Below, piece by piece: positions 49,732 through 60,469 of a stretch of DNA of 64,000 nt (position 1 is the first letter of the stretch; each line of letters starts with the position of its first letter). The notes under the pieces were generated by a model. The model saw only the letters and a list, made by a program, of their open reading frames with translations, was not told where the DNA came from and made no database searches. This stretch comes from Owenia fusiformis (Eukaryota; Annelida; Polychaeta; Sabellida; Oweniidae): contig CAIIXF020000010.1 of assembly GCA_903813345.2 (NCBI GenBank), forward strand, positions 6,007,169-6,071,168, read 5' to 3'. The position numbers and the translations under genes were made by a program.

Positions 49732-50476
49732 CAGGCTATGAGCTGGGAACAGCGAAAGAAATAAAAAATTAAAAACGATTAATATCGAATATTAATAGAA
49801 GACAAACATAAAGGATCGACAAACTGACAATTTATTCTCTGGCGTTAAAGGTTTTATACTGCAATATAATTAGACAATTGAATGTACATTTTATGAGAAG
49901 AGGTTCATAGAATGCGTGCTCGAACGTTGAACTATGTTGGGTACACTAGTTCGGGACTACATCAGGAATTTTTCAAATTAGTTCGCAATTACATTTTACA
50001 TCACTGATATCATGTTGCTCTCTTGAAATGGTTGTTTAAAGCACATATTGAAACTGAAATCATTCGTATCATTATATATTTCCATATATTTAGAGTTGGA
50101 AAACAAAATTTCAATGAAAATCTATTAACATGGTGTAAACAAAATCAAAAAAATGCAAATGAGGGAATGGGTATGTTCTTGCACTTTCACTTCATATGCA
50201 TCAAGGTATATTAGGGGACATGTACTATATAATGCAAGGGACCTTCTCAAAATGCAAATCAAGCTTTTGGTAAATACAACAGGGACAAAATGATAATGGA
50301 GGATATCGTACCTATGGACGAGCATAACCAGAAATTTAAGGAGTAGTTCTCTGGGGGACAAAATAAAGTAGAATATGTACTGTAGTTCCCATGGACATAT
50401 GTACATTTACGAAGTCGGTGTCTGGGAGACAATATTATTTGAAAATTATTGTCCCCTTGGACACGCATCATTTAGT

Positions 50477-51130
50477 GGAATTACACCTATTTCATGCCTA
50501 AAGGCGTTTTCAAGGCGTTTTGGGTAACGTAGGCTAGAAAACCGCAATCCTGACTACACCAGAATTTTAAAAGCGCCTTGAAGACAACTTTTCGTGATTA
50601 CACTTGATTTTTCTAAAGCGCTTTTAGACTGATTTAAGACAAAAATTTGCCATCAACCATCGCATTTGCATCAAAATCTGCTATTTAGATATACACTTTC
50701 AACCGTAGCGCCATCTCTGGAGATTCAAAATGATCGCCGGTTCCTTTTTTTCTTAAATCGTATTCAATCTACCTCTGGCGTTAACAAATATGTGCTAAAG
50801 AAAGCATGGAAAACAATGCACAAGCGCGCAAAGAGAGAAGCTCGGTCGTTAGGAGAGATCCAAGAGAGATCCAGTAAAATGAAGATGGTACTTTTGTTGG
50901 GGCTGTTATAATAATATAGTTTTCGTTCAGTGTAAAGCGCCTTGAAAACCAATCGGTATTACACCTACACGTTAAACCGCCTTTGGGTGTGAAAGCGGTT
51001 TTTAATGACTAGGGGCCTGGGAGGATTACAAAAGCGCTTTTCTAAATCCGCGATCGTGATTACACCTGACTCTAAAGGCGGGTCGAAACCCGATAGGATT
51101 TTAAAAAGCGCTTTTCGTAGGTGTAATTCC
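50477..51130. mobile_element. GGAATTACACCTA inverted-repeat element
   Basis: It begins ggaattacaccta and ends taggtgtaattcc. The subterminal parts carry many aagcgc/gcgctt and ggcgtttt words in both orientations. A plus-strand open frame at 50666-50911 contains a basic stretch (KKAWKTMHKRAKREAR) but no transposase domain I can name, so I treat it as a non-autonomous element. Confidence 0.7.
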
Positions 51131-51998
51131 AATAATTATGAAAATCGCTAAATTGGAAAATCGCGACACGATAGGCGAAGCAATTTCTTGTTTCGTGTGT
51201 AATGTAAAATACATGGTATCAATAAAATGCAAATGTAAAATCAATATACTTGTATATTTTAGCGTACTTCTAACACTCCGAACTTAAACTAGACTTCTAT
51301 CACTCCGAACAAATACTCATTTCGTGAACACTTTGTCAAGAATGGATTCGAGTTCTCAAAATAAATGCGTAAAAATATGTATTATCATCTTAATAACCAC
51401 TTTTAGAATCCTTTCACGTTAGCTAGAATTTCCTAATGCGTGCATACACTATGTACATGTGCTATTTAATAAGTACATGTAGACATCTATTATATTTTTT
51501 ATAATGCAATTATATTCATATATGATTGATATATAAGGGTACAGGGGTTTTGGATACAGGGTTTATCCCAAGGGAAATATGTGAATTTTGAAATGTAATT
51601 TTTATTTCGTAAATTGAGAATCAAAATCATCATTTACACGTTTGCTGATAGGTATATAATTAACCAGAGGTTTATTAATTGTGGCACCATTCTCAGTAAA
51701 TATTGATGAACATACGAATTCGAATGTTGACTAAGTTACTGAACCTGACTGATAAAACTCAATTTACAAAATACAAATAACAAACTTATGCTATATTTCA
51801 GATTTCAATATATAGCAATTCATTGATCTGCCTCAGCAATACATGAGTGTGAAAATCTCTCACACTGTACGACAAACTACATGTACGTAAGAAAATGCGT
51901 ACCTTGAATACGTTTTTGAATTTCGGAACTTTATGAGGTATTATGTACATGGAACCTCAGTAGGTATGGAGATTGGAATACATCTGTTATGTACGGTC

Positions 51999-52102
51999 GG
52001 TTTTGGATACAGGGTTTATCCCTCTGGGAATATGTCACTTGGTTCCTGCGGTCCCTGGGAGATACATATATTTCCCTTGAGATAAACCCTGTATCTAAAA
52101 CC
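51999..52102. mobile_element. Short palindromic MITE downstream of the alkyl-sulfatase stop
   Basis: ggttttggatacagggttta pairs with taaaccctgtatctaaaacc around a centre near 52050. A half copy (ggttttggatacagggttta) sits at about 51547. It lies less than 100 bp beyond the minus-strand stop, so it may fall in that gene's 3' untranslated region. Confidence 0.7.
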
Positions 52103-52183
52103 TCCCAGTACATAACCCTTATGTATGTGATCACTGCATGTATACACAAGAACCTCCGGTGAGGGGAACTCGCTTTTGAATTC

Positions 52184-55100
52184 TTATAACTTTGAATCGA
52201 AATTTCTAAAGTCAAATTTCTGCCAGAATGACAGAAGATCGCCGATATCACCATCGATGTTAATGTTGCCATTCTGGAGACTGTCTTTAAAATTCACTTT
52301 GCCAGCCATGATGTTTCTCCAAACGGTTGACACAACGTTGACAGATGCGTTAATATTACTCTGTGTCTCGGTAGTCAGCTCAACCATTGCGTTTCGTATG
52401 CAAAGGTAATATGTCTGTTTCACATCTGTGAAATTCATTGCAATTGTTTTGCTGAAGTCTGCACACGCTTCGGCTTTGAGTCGTAGTGTCAACAAGAGGA
52501 GGAGGTCATCCAGAGGAAGACCGAATGCCAGACGAGCGTGTCCCGCTTGCATCTGTGTTGCAGGTGTACTCTTCAGACCATCTCCACCAGCCGCTTCTAA
52601 AGCACACGCGATGTAATAATTGCGACCGTTGGTGCTAGGACATTTCGGTCCAAGTCCGTAGCAGCATTGAACCTTAATATCTTTAGCGTTAACGTTATCA
52701 GGATCGACAAAGAGCACATACGTTGCGAGCTCAAGGCCCCATTGGGGATCACCCCCAGACAGAGCTTTCTTGGCTGCTTCTAACACCTTATCTGTTCCCC
52801 CAACTAACTCAACCATTTTACCCGCCTGTGATGTTCTTGTTTGCGGCATGAGATCAACGGGATCCCCACTGAACCATCCCATGTAGCCATGGAATATCCC
52901 TCTAACTGACCAAGCCACTGTGCCATAGAGTTCTTGCAGATACGGATGATCAGCTAGCTTTTGGGGCAGATGGACCAATTCAGCGATCTCATCGGGGTAA
53001 AGACCTTTGTTCATATATCGCACAGTTTGATCGTGGACGTACTGGATCGCATCCCGGTAATCGGTCAACAGCTGATAGATGCTTTCTGCGCCATACTGGG
53101 GCAGGGTATGGCAGGGAACCAAGAACTCGGGGCGGAGTTTACGCATTTTGTCTATGGAGCGAACCCACGTCATGGCGTCTCGATGGGGCGTTCCTCTAAT
53201 TGCGTAGAGGTTGGGAAAGGCGCGGTATATGTCGTCGGCGGGTAGAAATGCCTTTTTGCCTGGCACCCAAACTCCTATTTGATCTGGTGTCTCTCCCGGG
53301 ATGTGGATCAATTCAAACGTCAGCCCTGGGGAATAAAATATTTATGTTTGAGGCAGGGAACATATTCAAACAATCTTCGATTTCGAGGTAAACTCTTCGA
53401 CGTAGTTTGTTTTTGCCTAAAATTTTAATGAAAGTAATTTTTGTAGATATTGATCATGTGATCATTACGTTATACATACTGTACCTCCATACGTGAGCGT
53501 CAGTTTTTCCTGGTACATAAGTTTATTCGGGTATATCATCGCTTGCCCACTCCCAGGATTAAAGTTTAGTCGGGGCCCGATTCCTGCGCCGAGTTGCGTT
53601 TTCCTCGGGATGCGTACGCCGAACTGACGCAGTCCACGCTTCATCATAGTCTCGTTGCAGATTGCGAGGTCGGTCCTCAGATGATCGATCATTGTATGGT
53701 ATCCCCAGATATCTGGCATTTTCGACTCATTTTCAACATACGCCTGGGATTAAAACAAACTATACTATACTATGCTATACTAGTAATTTGACACAAGCCA
53801 AGAAAAGTATTGACCCTGACTGTCAGTCGGACTGTCCCACCAGGTGATAGTACAATTCCAACCCTATCTACTTTCCAATTCAACTTTTGATGAAAGTGAA
53901 TGAAGTAAAGGAATAAACACTGTGGTTAAAATGTAATGTTCACAATAACAATAATTATTGTATTCTGTACCTGCCCACCCATGGTGTGATCCGCATGGAA
54001 ATGCGTATAGACAATCGCTTCGATGGGTTTGGTCGTTATCTTTCTGAATTCTGCATATATCTCCTGTCCGACCTTGTAACTCTCGGTGACATCAACGATC
54101 ACCAGTCCAGTGGGTCCTTCCAACATAATGGAGTTAGCCAGTCCATACCCCACAGCCACGAATATGCCATCAGTAACCTAACATTTGAGACACATTTGTC
54201 AGTATTAGAGAGCTTTCGACATAATTTTTCAGACAAACGTATACCGAAACTTTAACTTTTAAATTAAGGAATTGAAGCACCACTGGGGAGGAAGGTTTCT
54301 CAAAGGAACCGGACAATAAATTTCATTAGAAATATTTTCCTCGTTTTCTAATCGAAGGAATTGATTTGTGAGTATCCCAGCAATGGCAGAATGAATTTTG
54401 AAGTTGTTATCATATTTTGAAACCGGGACTTATTGCCAAATATTACGTTGTTATTTCATTTCAAGGAGGTACTCCCCAGTTATATACCTGACTTGGACAC
54501 GTATCCTGTACATGTACACGTTTGCGTATACGTATTCCATGTAATAAGGAGTTTAAGCTTGCATATAAAATGGAATCGCCAACCTACAATCGCCCATATA
54601 CATGTAATACAAATGCAATTGCTTAAATATTTCTCGTTCACATCAAGCTTGTGAAAAACATTGCAAGCTTAAACTCCCTAATATATATCTATTAACATCC
54701 AATATCCTACAGGTATGAGTTATCTGCGAATATCAGTGAAGTTGGAGCAACTGAAACCTTGTGAATCAACATCAGTACTGTCAACCCCCAAAGATTTTCT
54801 CGCGGGACAGATTTTTTAGACCCAGTGCCCAAAATTTGCGGGATTTTGCGGGACATCTACTAAATTCGCGGGATTTCGCAGGACATTCAAGGGATTTGCG
54901 TGATTGCGCTTATAGGCCAATTTTTTTTTATCAAATTCGCGTGATTTCGCGGGACCATTCGAGGGACAAACACCCTAATTGCGGGACAGTTAACAGGTTT
55001 ACCAGCAAAAACTTCATAGAGGGACAGATTTTCTAGAAAAAGTGCCCTAAATTTGCTTGATTTCGCGGGACATCCACCTAAATTTGCAGGATGTCCCGGG

Positions 55101-57624
55101 ACATTCAAGGGATTTGCGTGATTTGGACTAATGTAAAAGCGTGTAAAAGTACTTGAATCAAACTTTCAGATACTGATTAATCAAATATAATGCACCGTTA
55201 CATTGTAACTTAAATAAACGTCAACATAATTTCACAAAATACGCATAGAAATATTATTAAACTTTATTGTAATTTATCAAAAACAAAAACCATGCTTGAG
55301 GTGTGAGTATCATAATCTAACACGAAATTCAAAAATTTGGAACAATACTTTGCACTTCTCTGCTTCTGGCGTCGTGACCAACTACTACCATACTGTAGGC
55401 ATATATGGGCTTTCAATTGAAAGCCCATGATATAGGGGTTCGATTAATCTACATCAAATTATAGGGAATGAGGTTACTTTTCTAGATAGGGTTTGTAGAA
55501 AAAACCGGGTACCGGGTAGTTAATCCTCCATGCTGGGTTCAAACTTTTTCTTTTTTTATTCCTTCATTCTTATTTATGTACATGTAAATGTAAATATAAA
55601 TATGTACATGTAAATGTAATGCAATTAATAATATAAATAAAATTTACGTTGACAAACTTGGTACCCGGTCGAAAATCCGGGTACCCAAAAAACGAAATAT
55701 ACGAATATACAACATAATTAGATCATTAGAAAACGTGTAAGATTTGTTTTGAATTTACAAAAATGTAACTTCCTTCAAAATTGAGCTAGAAGCTTCAAAT
55801 AAAAAGCATTTTAAGCCTCTTTTCTTCCTCTATCATCATGGTCATATTTCCATTGGTAATGAAGGGGGAGGGGGTGCGATCGCACCATCACACCCTCTCC
55901 TGGCTACGCCAATGACATTGTAAGACGATTTGAATAACAAGACAAATCAATTTTACTCTATTTTCAATGAGTTCGTATGTTGGTACGTGAACATAACCAA
56001 TAAAAAATATGGTCATGACGATAGAGGAAGAAAAGAGCCTTAAAATATGCTTTTTATTTGAAGCTTCTAGCTCAATTTTGAAGGATGTTACATACATTTT
56101 TGTAAATTCAAAACAAATCTTACACGTTTTCTGATAATCTAATTATGTTATACTCGTATATTCGTATTTTTCATTTTTTGGGTACCCGTTTTTTGACCGG
56201 GTACCGGGTACCAAGTTTGAACCCAGCATGGAGGATTTACTACCCGGTACCCGGTTTTTTCTACAAACCCTTTCTAGATATCAGCGTCCATTTATTGTAA
56301 CTCGCGTTTGCTAACATTTGCTCAGTTCTGAGATGAAGGCCACACGGATAGTAAAAAGGCCAACGTTGGAACTATTTGTGACCTACATCCCTATTGTCGT
56401 AATTAACATGAAAGTTGAACCCTTCCTCTTTATTTCGATACCAAACAACAGCATGCTAGGTACTTAAAATTAGGTAAACTTTACTCCTCAAAAGTGCAAA
56501 AACTTAGCTTCTTATATAAGATAAGATAATCACCATATATACGGGGATTGCAACAATTTCGGAAATTCGCGGAGGTCGAAAGCCACATTTGCGGGACTTC
56601 GCGGGACATTGCGGGACACGCGAATTAGCCTAATTTTGATCGAATTCGCGGGATAATCCCGCCATTCGCGGGACACTTGACAGCTCTGCAACATGGAATA
56701 TCACACCACATGCAAGAATCACACATAGACGCAGTCAGGCCCTTAACGTTAGAGAGACAATTAACAGCCTTATCCGAAGTGTATTGTATTGTCCCGTTTG
56801 TAATAAATATTTGCCTGCTGATTGCAGTGGCGGATCCGGGGGCGGGCCCAAAAAATATTTTTGGCCAAAAAAGGCCACAATGCCCCAAAAAGTGGCCATT
56901 ACTGGACCTTCTAAGGCCTTATTTTTTAATCTCAGGCCAAATTTTGAAGAAAATGGGCCTCAAAATTTGGGCTTACTTTTCGGTTTTAGGGGCCCAAAAT
57001 TTTTTCCGCGCACGTTTTCTTCTCTTACCTGAAATTTGCCCCCCCCCCCTTGTTGGTTCCTGGATCCGCCCCTGGATTGTCACCGACAATGAGACATCCA
57101 AATCAAATTAACTGTAAAATCTAATCACAGAAATATAGATTACCTTAATAACTCGCTTATTACCAAAGTCTTTGTAATGCTGCCTCATTTGTTCTTCATG
57201 ATTTTTATTAGAGTTAACTGGATCACATTGTATATTACTATTTCCCGGGTCCATGGCTTGGATTTCTCTAGCTTCGGCGTATTAGTCGATTCCCTACGGT
57301 GAGCAGAGTCCCCATAGACTTTGCATGGGGGACAAAAGAGCAACTTGATGCACTTTGATTCTAGTCCTACATTTAACTCTAATATTGTAGACCAACTGAT
57401 AAATATTTACACGTATGACGGTAAATAATCTACAATTTGAAGAGGCTTGTGTGATGGTCTTAGTTTTTCACCTTGCCTGTGTTTACAAATCATGTTTATT
57501 ACCTACGGTTTGATCTAGGACCCGTTCAATCTCGAACAAGTTTCCGATGAAATCGAGAGCATACACGCGATCCTTTGTATCTTCAACAAAACTTTCAACA
57601 GATATATTTAACATGCAGTTAACC
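52184..57624 (-). CDS. Alkyl-sulfatase-like hydrolase (metallo-beta-lactamase fold)
   Basis: Minus-strand exons in transcription order: about 57624-57507 (5' limit uncertain), 54177-53971, 53743-53485, 53325-52184. Junction phases 0, 0 and 1 agree, giving at least 571 residues from the ATG at 57614. VTDGIFVAVGYGLANSIMLE and VYTHFHADHTMGG give the beta-lactamase-fold start and the HxHxDH zinc motif. The last exon has HIPGETPDQIGVWVPGKK, FPNLYAIRGT, VPCHTLPQYG, a dimerisation-type helical segment (YVHDQTVRYMNKGLYPDEIA), GYMGWFSGDP and an SCP2-like C-terminus. This is the SdsA1/BDS1 alkyl-sulfatase order; bacterial SdsA1 is about 658 residues. The enzyme is expected to cleave alkyl sulfate esters with a binuclear metal centre. 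N-terminal exons, including any signal peptide, may be missing. The 3.3-kb intron 54178-57506 is filled with nested transposons. Confidence 0.85.
54547..54679. mobile_element. Hairpin MITE in the alkyl-sulfatase intron
   Basis: aggagtttaagcttgca pairs with tgcaagcttaaactccct across 133 bp; non-coding. Confidence 0.7.
55297..56470. mobile_element. Diverged inverted copy of the AGGTATGAG MITE, itself interrupted
   Basis: aggtgtgagtatcataatct at 55297 and the following text match the reverse complement of the right half of the MITEs at 22391-25380. tatcagcgtccatttattgt onward (56278-56470) matches the other half. The piece between is the foldback element at 55488-56271. The far end near 56470 is eroded. 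Confidence 0.65.
55488..56271. mobile_element. Foldback element with long inverted arms and 8-bp target duplication
   Basis: It begins agggtttgtagaaaaaaccg and ends with the reverse complement. ttctagat is duplicated at 55480-55487 and 56272-56279. Almost the whole length is one inverted repeat (aaaacgtgtaagatttgttt, gaagcttctagctcaatttt and their complements), apart from an extra segment of about 130 bp in the left arm and a loop near 55860-55985. An 8-bp duplication suggests hAT-type mobilisation. Confidence 0.85.
56825..57074. mobile_element. GTGGCGGATCC-ended MITE with 5-bp target duplication
   Basis: It begins cagtggcggatccggggg and ends tggatccgcccctg, 250 bp, with gattg duplicated at 56820-56824 and 57075-57079. 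The interior has ggccaaaaaaggcc-type words. It lies in the alkyl-sulfatase intron. An older copy is at 26245-26410. Confidence 0.8.
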
Positions 57625-57637
57625 CTATTGTCAGCAA

Positions 57638-57653
57638 GGGGGGGGGGGGGGGG
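57638..57653 (-). repeat. Homopolymer C16 (G16 on plus) next to a predicted 3' splice site
   Basis: On the minus strand C16 is followed by ttgctgacaatag and then the alkyl-sulfatase exon. The homopolymer would serve as the polypyrimidine tract, with ctgac as a good branch-point word. If the exon instead begins at the ATG at 57614, the tract is in the leader or first intron. Confidence 0.45.
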
Positions 57654-57873
57654 TCGGATTGACACCTCAACTTTTTTCAACAGTACTTCTTGCAATTTTT
57701 GTGTCTCCGTCATTGGTCAATGGTGATTTAATCAAAACTTTTAAAACAAAACGCAATAGTAAGCTTACAGTTTCTATATTCTACAAAGTAGCTGAATAAA
57801 GCTGAAATAATAGATGTCATACAAGTCATATCATTCTTCATTTTGCTTCATTCTTCATTTTGCTATTCACTTC

Positions 57874-58178
57874 CAAGGAGGATTGGCTCCCAGAGTGCAA
57901 CATCGATATTCTGTCCCATATATGAGCATGTCGTGATACAAAATTCGAATTCAAGCATCCGCCATTTTGTTCACTTCAACATTTGAATCGTGAATTTTGA
58001 TCTTATTTCCTCACGAAAAATTCGAAAACTCACAAGAAATGATCGAGATAATAGTTCAAATCTTTTGGACCGTTTATTTTGAATTTATAGTCGGTTATAA
58101 TTTCCGAAAATAACGACATTTCGACGTTTTCATTGTTGGAAAATATCGAGTGTCGATCCTGGGAGCCAATCCTCCTTG
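57874..58178. mobile_element. Mutator-like MITE, 305 bp, with 9-bp target duplication
   Basis: It begins caaggaggattggctcccag and ends with ctgggagccaatcctccttg. attcacttc is repeated exactly at 57865-57873 and 58179-58187. A 9-bp duplication is typical of Mutator-like elements. It is non-coding. Confidence 0.88.
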
Positions 58179-58209
58179 ATTCACTTCAATGTTAAAAGCT
58201 TACAAAAGT

Positions 58210-58380
58210 TCAAATCTCAATCGCCTTTGAGTCTAGTCCACCAAGAGTGCTACCTCGATCATGTGCAACGCACTCTCCATTCATCATTGATGCATCGTCG
58301 GATGCAATGAACGCTATCATCTTGGCCGTTTTTTAAACATTTCCATACTTTGCGATCTCAGTGACAGATTTTGAAGTTTG
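58210..58380 (-). pseudogene. Short-chain dehydrogenase/reductase C-terminal fragment
   Basis: The minus-strand frame reads TSKSVTEIAKYGNV, an in-frame TAA, KTAKMIAFIASDDASMMNGE, CVAHDRGSTLGG and a stop codon at 58210. This is the C-terminal signature of SDR oxidoreductases, in which xxxAxxxxFLASDxASxxTGxxxxVDGG is usual. The internal stop, the loss of everything before it and the neighbouring 58440 element mark it as a relic. Alternatively it could be a last exon with an unseen acceptor downstream of the stop. Confidence 0.6.
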
Positions 58381-58439
58381 TCTACATTACCGGTGTAAAA
58401 GAAATTATGGTCCCCTGGGGATAATGGTCCCCTTTCCTC

Positions 58440-60220
58440 AAGGCTCTTACTCTGTATAAATAATAAGGAAAATAATTGTAATTAGGTCACCATATAAATC
58501 AATAGAGAGTAGGACCAAAACCAAAATTTGATAGAACCACCTACCCTTTTACACCTGCATTAATTTTAGCGAACGTGTTCATCGCAGTGCCCTTTATCTT
58601 CATTGTACATCATATAGGTAATTTGCAAAAATTAAAACTTGTCATTTTGAATTTTGAAATATCGATTAGTTGACTTTTTACCATTGTTATGATCGATTTT
58701 AATAAATCCAGTCGCTTGAATAAGCAATGCAAAACAGATCATAAGTCAATGTTACTAGCTGCTTAAACAGGCAGAGTAATCCGTTATTTAGGTCAGCGTT
58801 CTGGTTTGACGCGATAGTTAGTGGCTACCTGTGTAGAAATAATTTTTCTAACGTTTGAGGTACGAATTAGTGAGAAAATTACTTTAAGATTTGCGGGAGA
58901 CGAGATTTTTGTTTTTATGCGTACCAAGTTGTAAGGGGGGTTTGTACGTTTCATGGTTCGTTGATTCTGTTGAGTGTATCGATATTAGGGATAAGTACGT
59001 AATGAATAGGTAAGGTCATTCTCAGCTAAGCGAGTGGACGACCAACAATTTACTTTTAAAATCTTAATTTTACGCAAATTAATGTACTGTAGTTCATTTT
59101 AACATAATTTTCAAGCTCATTTATAACTAGGTGTAGACTTGGCCTCTGTTTATCTCTACTTCAGTTCGGTGAGGTCAGACCTCCTGTATCCTATAATAAA
59201 AAGTATAATATGATAGGTTTTCAGGTTGGGTCTCCGAGAAGTTGAGTCAAGTCTTAAGATTGCCAGGCTTGCATCTAAGGTTCATTTTTTGAAACAAACG
59301 TCTTCTGGATCCTTTACTTTATACGCCATTTCTTTATTGTAAAGCAAGTTACTGTAATAACTACTGTTTAAGTTGCTTTGTACTTCAAGATTGCTCAGTT
59401 CATTGAAACATTTGATTTTACAGCTAAGTAGAGCTATACCCATCGGAGATTCATGGGAGCCGACAGGATATACGGCTATATTGGATAAGATTAAAAGTTG
59501 TGCATTACTATAGCAGTTGCTTTGTGCTACATTATTGCTTGGTGCATAGAAATTTTTGTTCTTAATGGAATGGACAATTTTACCCATCGGAGATTCATGG
59601 GAGCTGATTAATTATACAGCTATTTTGGATAACTTAGTGGGTTACACTGATCAGATTAGTTGCTTTGTACTACGTTATTGCTCGGCGCATAGAAATATTT
59701 GTTCTTACTGTTATGGAGATTTAACCCATCGGAGATTCATGGGAGCTGATTAAATATACAGCTATATTGGATAACATAGGAGTGAGTTACACTGATTATA
59801 TTAGTTGGAGATTGATGGGAGCTGATAAGATATACAGCTATTATTTAATTTTGATAATTTGTGCTGTTCTGGTTTAGAACAAAGTGCTGTAACATAGCAG
59901 CAAGGTGTGAGACCTTTAGATTGCTCGGTGCAATGAAGATCACTCGGTGTGATCCTCTATATTGATGTGTGATTGTCTATATGTTATGATGTTATGTTAG
60001 CTAATAAACACGGTCGTCGATCGTCCTCGCCACAAGGCATTACTATTTAAACTATATCTTATGTTTTGTTGGCTATTTTGTAGTTACAAAAATGTGGTTT
60101 AGCTGACTTAATGGTAGGTGGACGTGGTCCTATCAAATTTTGGTCCTACTCTCTATTGATTTATATGGTGACCTAATTACAATTATTTTACTTATTATTT
60201 ATACACAGTCAGGGCCAGTA
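58440..60220. mobile_element. 1.8-kb element framed by long inverted repeats
   Basis: Left (58449-58541) and right (60129-60217, complementary) arms share tgtataaataataagg/taaaataattgtaattaggt and atcaatagagagtaggacc, about 90 bp with few mismatches. Between them is 1.57 kb without a recognisable protein but with its own tandem repeat (59405-59850). Superfamily is unknown and the outer ends are not sharp. Confidence 0.65.
59405..59850. repeat. Tandem repeat of about 135-145 bp inside the 1.8-kb element
   Basis: cccatcggagattcatggga occurs at about 59450, 59582 and 59726, with a partial copy near 59803. It is followed each time by atacggctat/atacagctat and, further on, tgctttgtactacgttattg-like words. 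Each unit contains a small hairpin (cccat/atggg). Confidence 0.75.
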
Positions 60221-60469
60221 AGGGCTACGGGATACACGACATGTACTATTGCCATCACATTGAAATGAACCCAGAAGCAGATAATTGCATTCGCAAATAC
60301 AGACTGAGTAACATATCATTATGAATCAAAATAAAGATTTTATGGTTATTTGGATAACAATTGCACTGACATAAGTCATTGGACACAAGTTGAATCTCAA
60401 CAGGTACATTTATTAGTAGAACAGATGCACTGTCAGTGTTAATTGTATACAAACTACATCGGGTCACAG

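Larger units (their letters stand above)
49732..52183. other. Intergenic region between the secreted-precursor and alkyl-sulfatase genes
   Basis: The two genes converge here. Apart from the aataaa near 49761, the inverted-repeat element at 50477-51130, and the ggttttggatacagggttta hairpin with its fragment near 51540, I see only AT-rich sequence and no supported gene. Confidence 0.6.
54773..56688. mobile_element. CAGTACTGTCAAC element, split by nested insertions
   Basis: The left end cagtactgtcaac and right end acttgacagctctg resemble the termini of 21523-22022, and caacat flanks both sides (54767-54772 and 56689-56694). The remaining interior is rich in gcgggac and gatttcgcgggac words on both sides of the insertion (54780-55135 and 56540-56680), showing that the two halves once joined. 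Confidence 0.75.

Noticed and set aside
58800-60050. A solo LTR beginning tgtagaaataa and ending cgccaca
   Set aside because: No matching 5-bp target duplication flanks the proposed ends, and the region is better explained by the surrounding inverted-repeat element.
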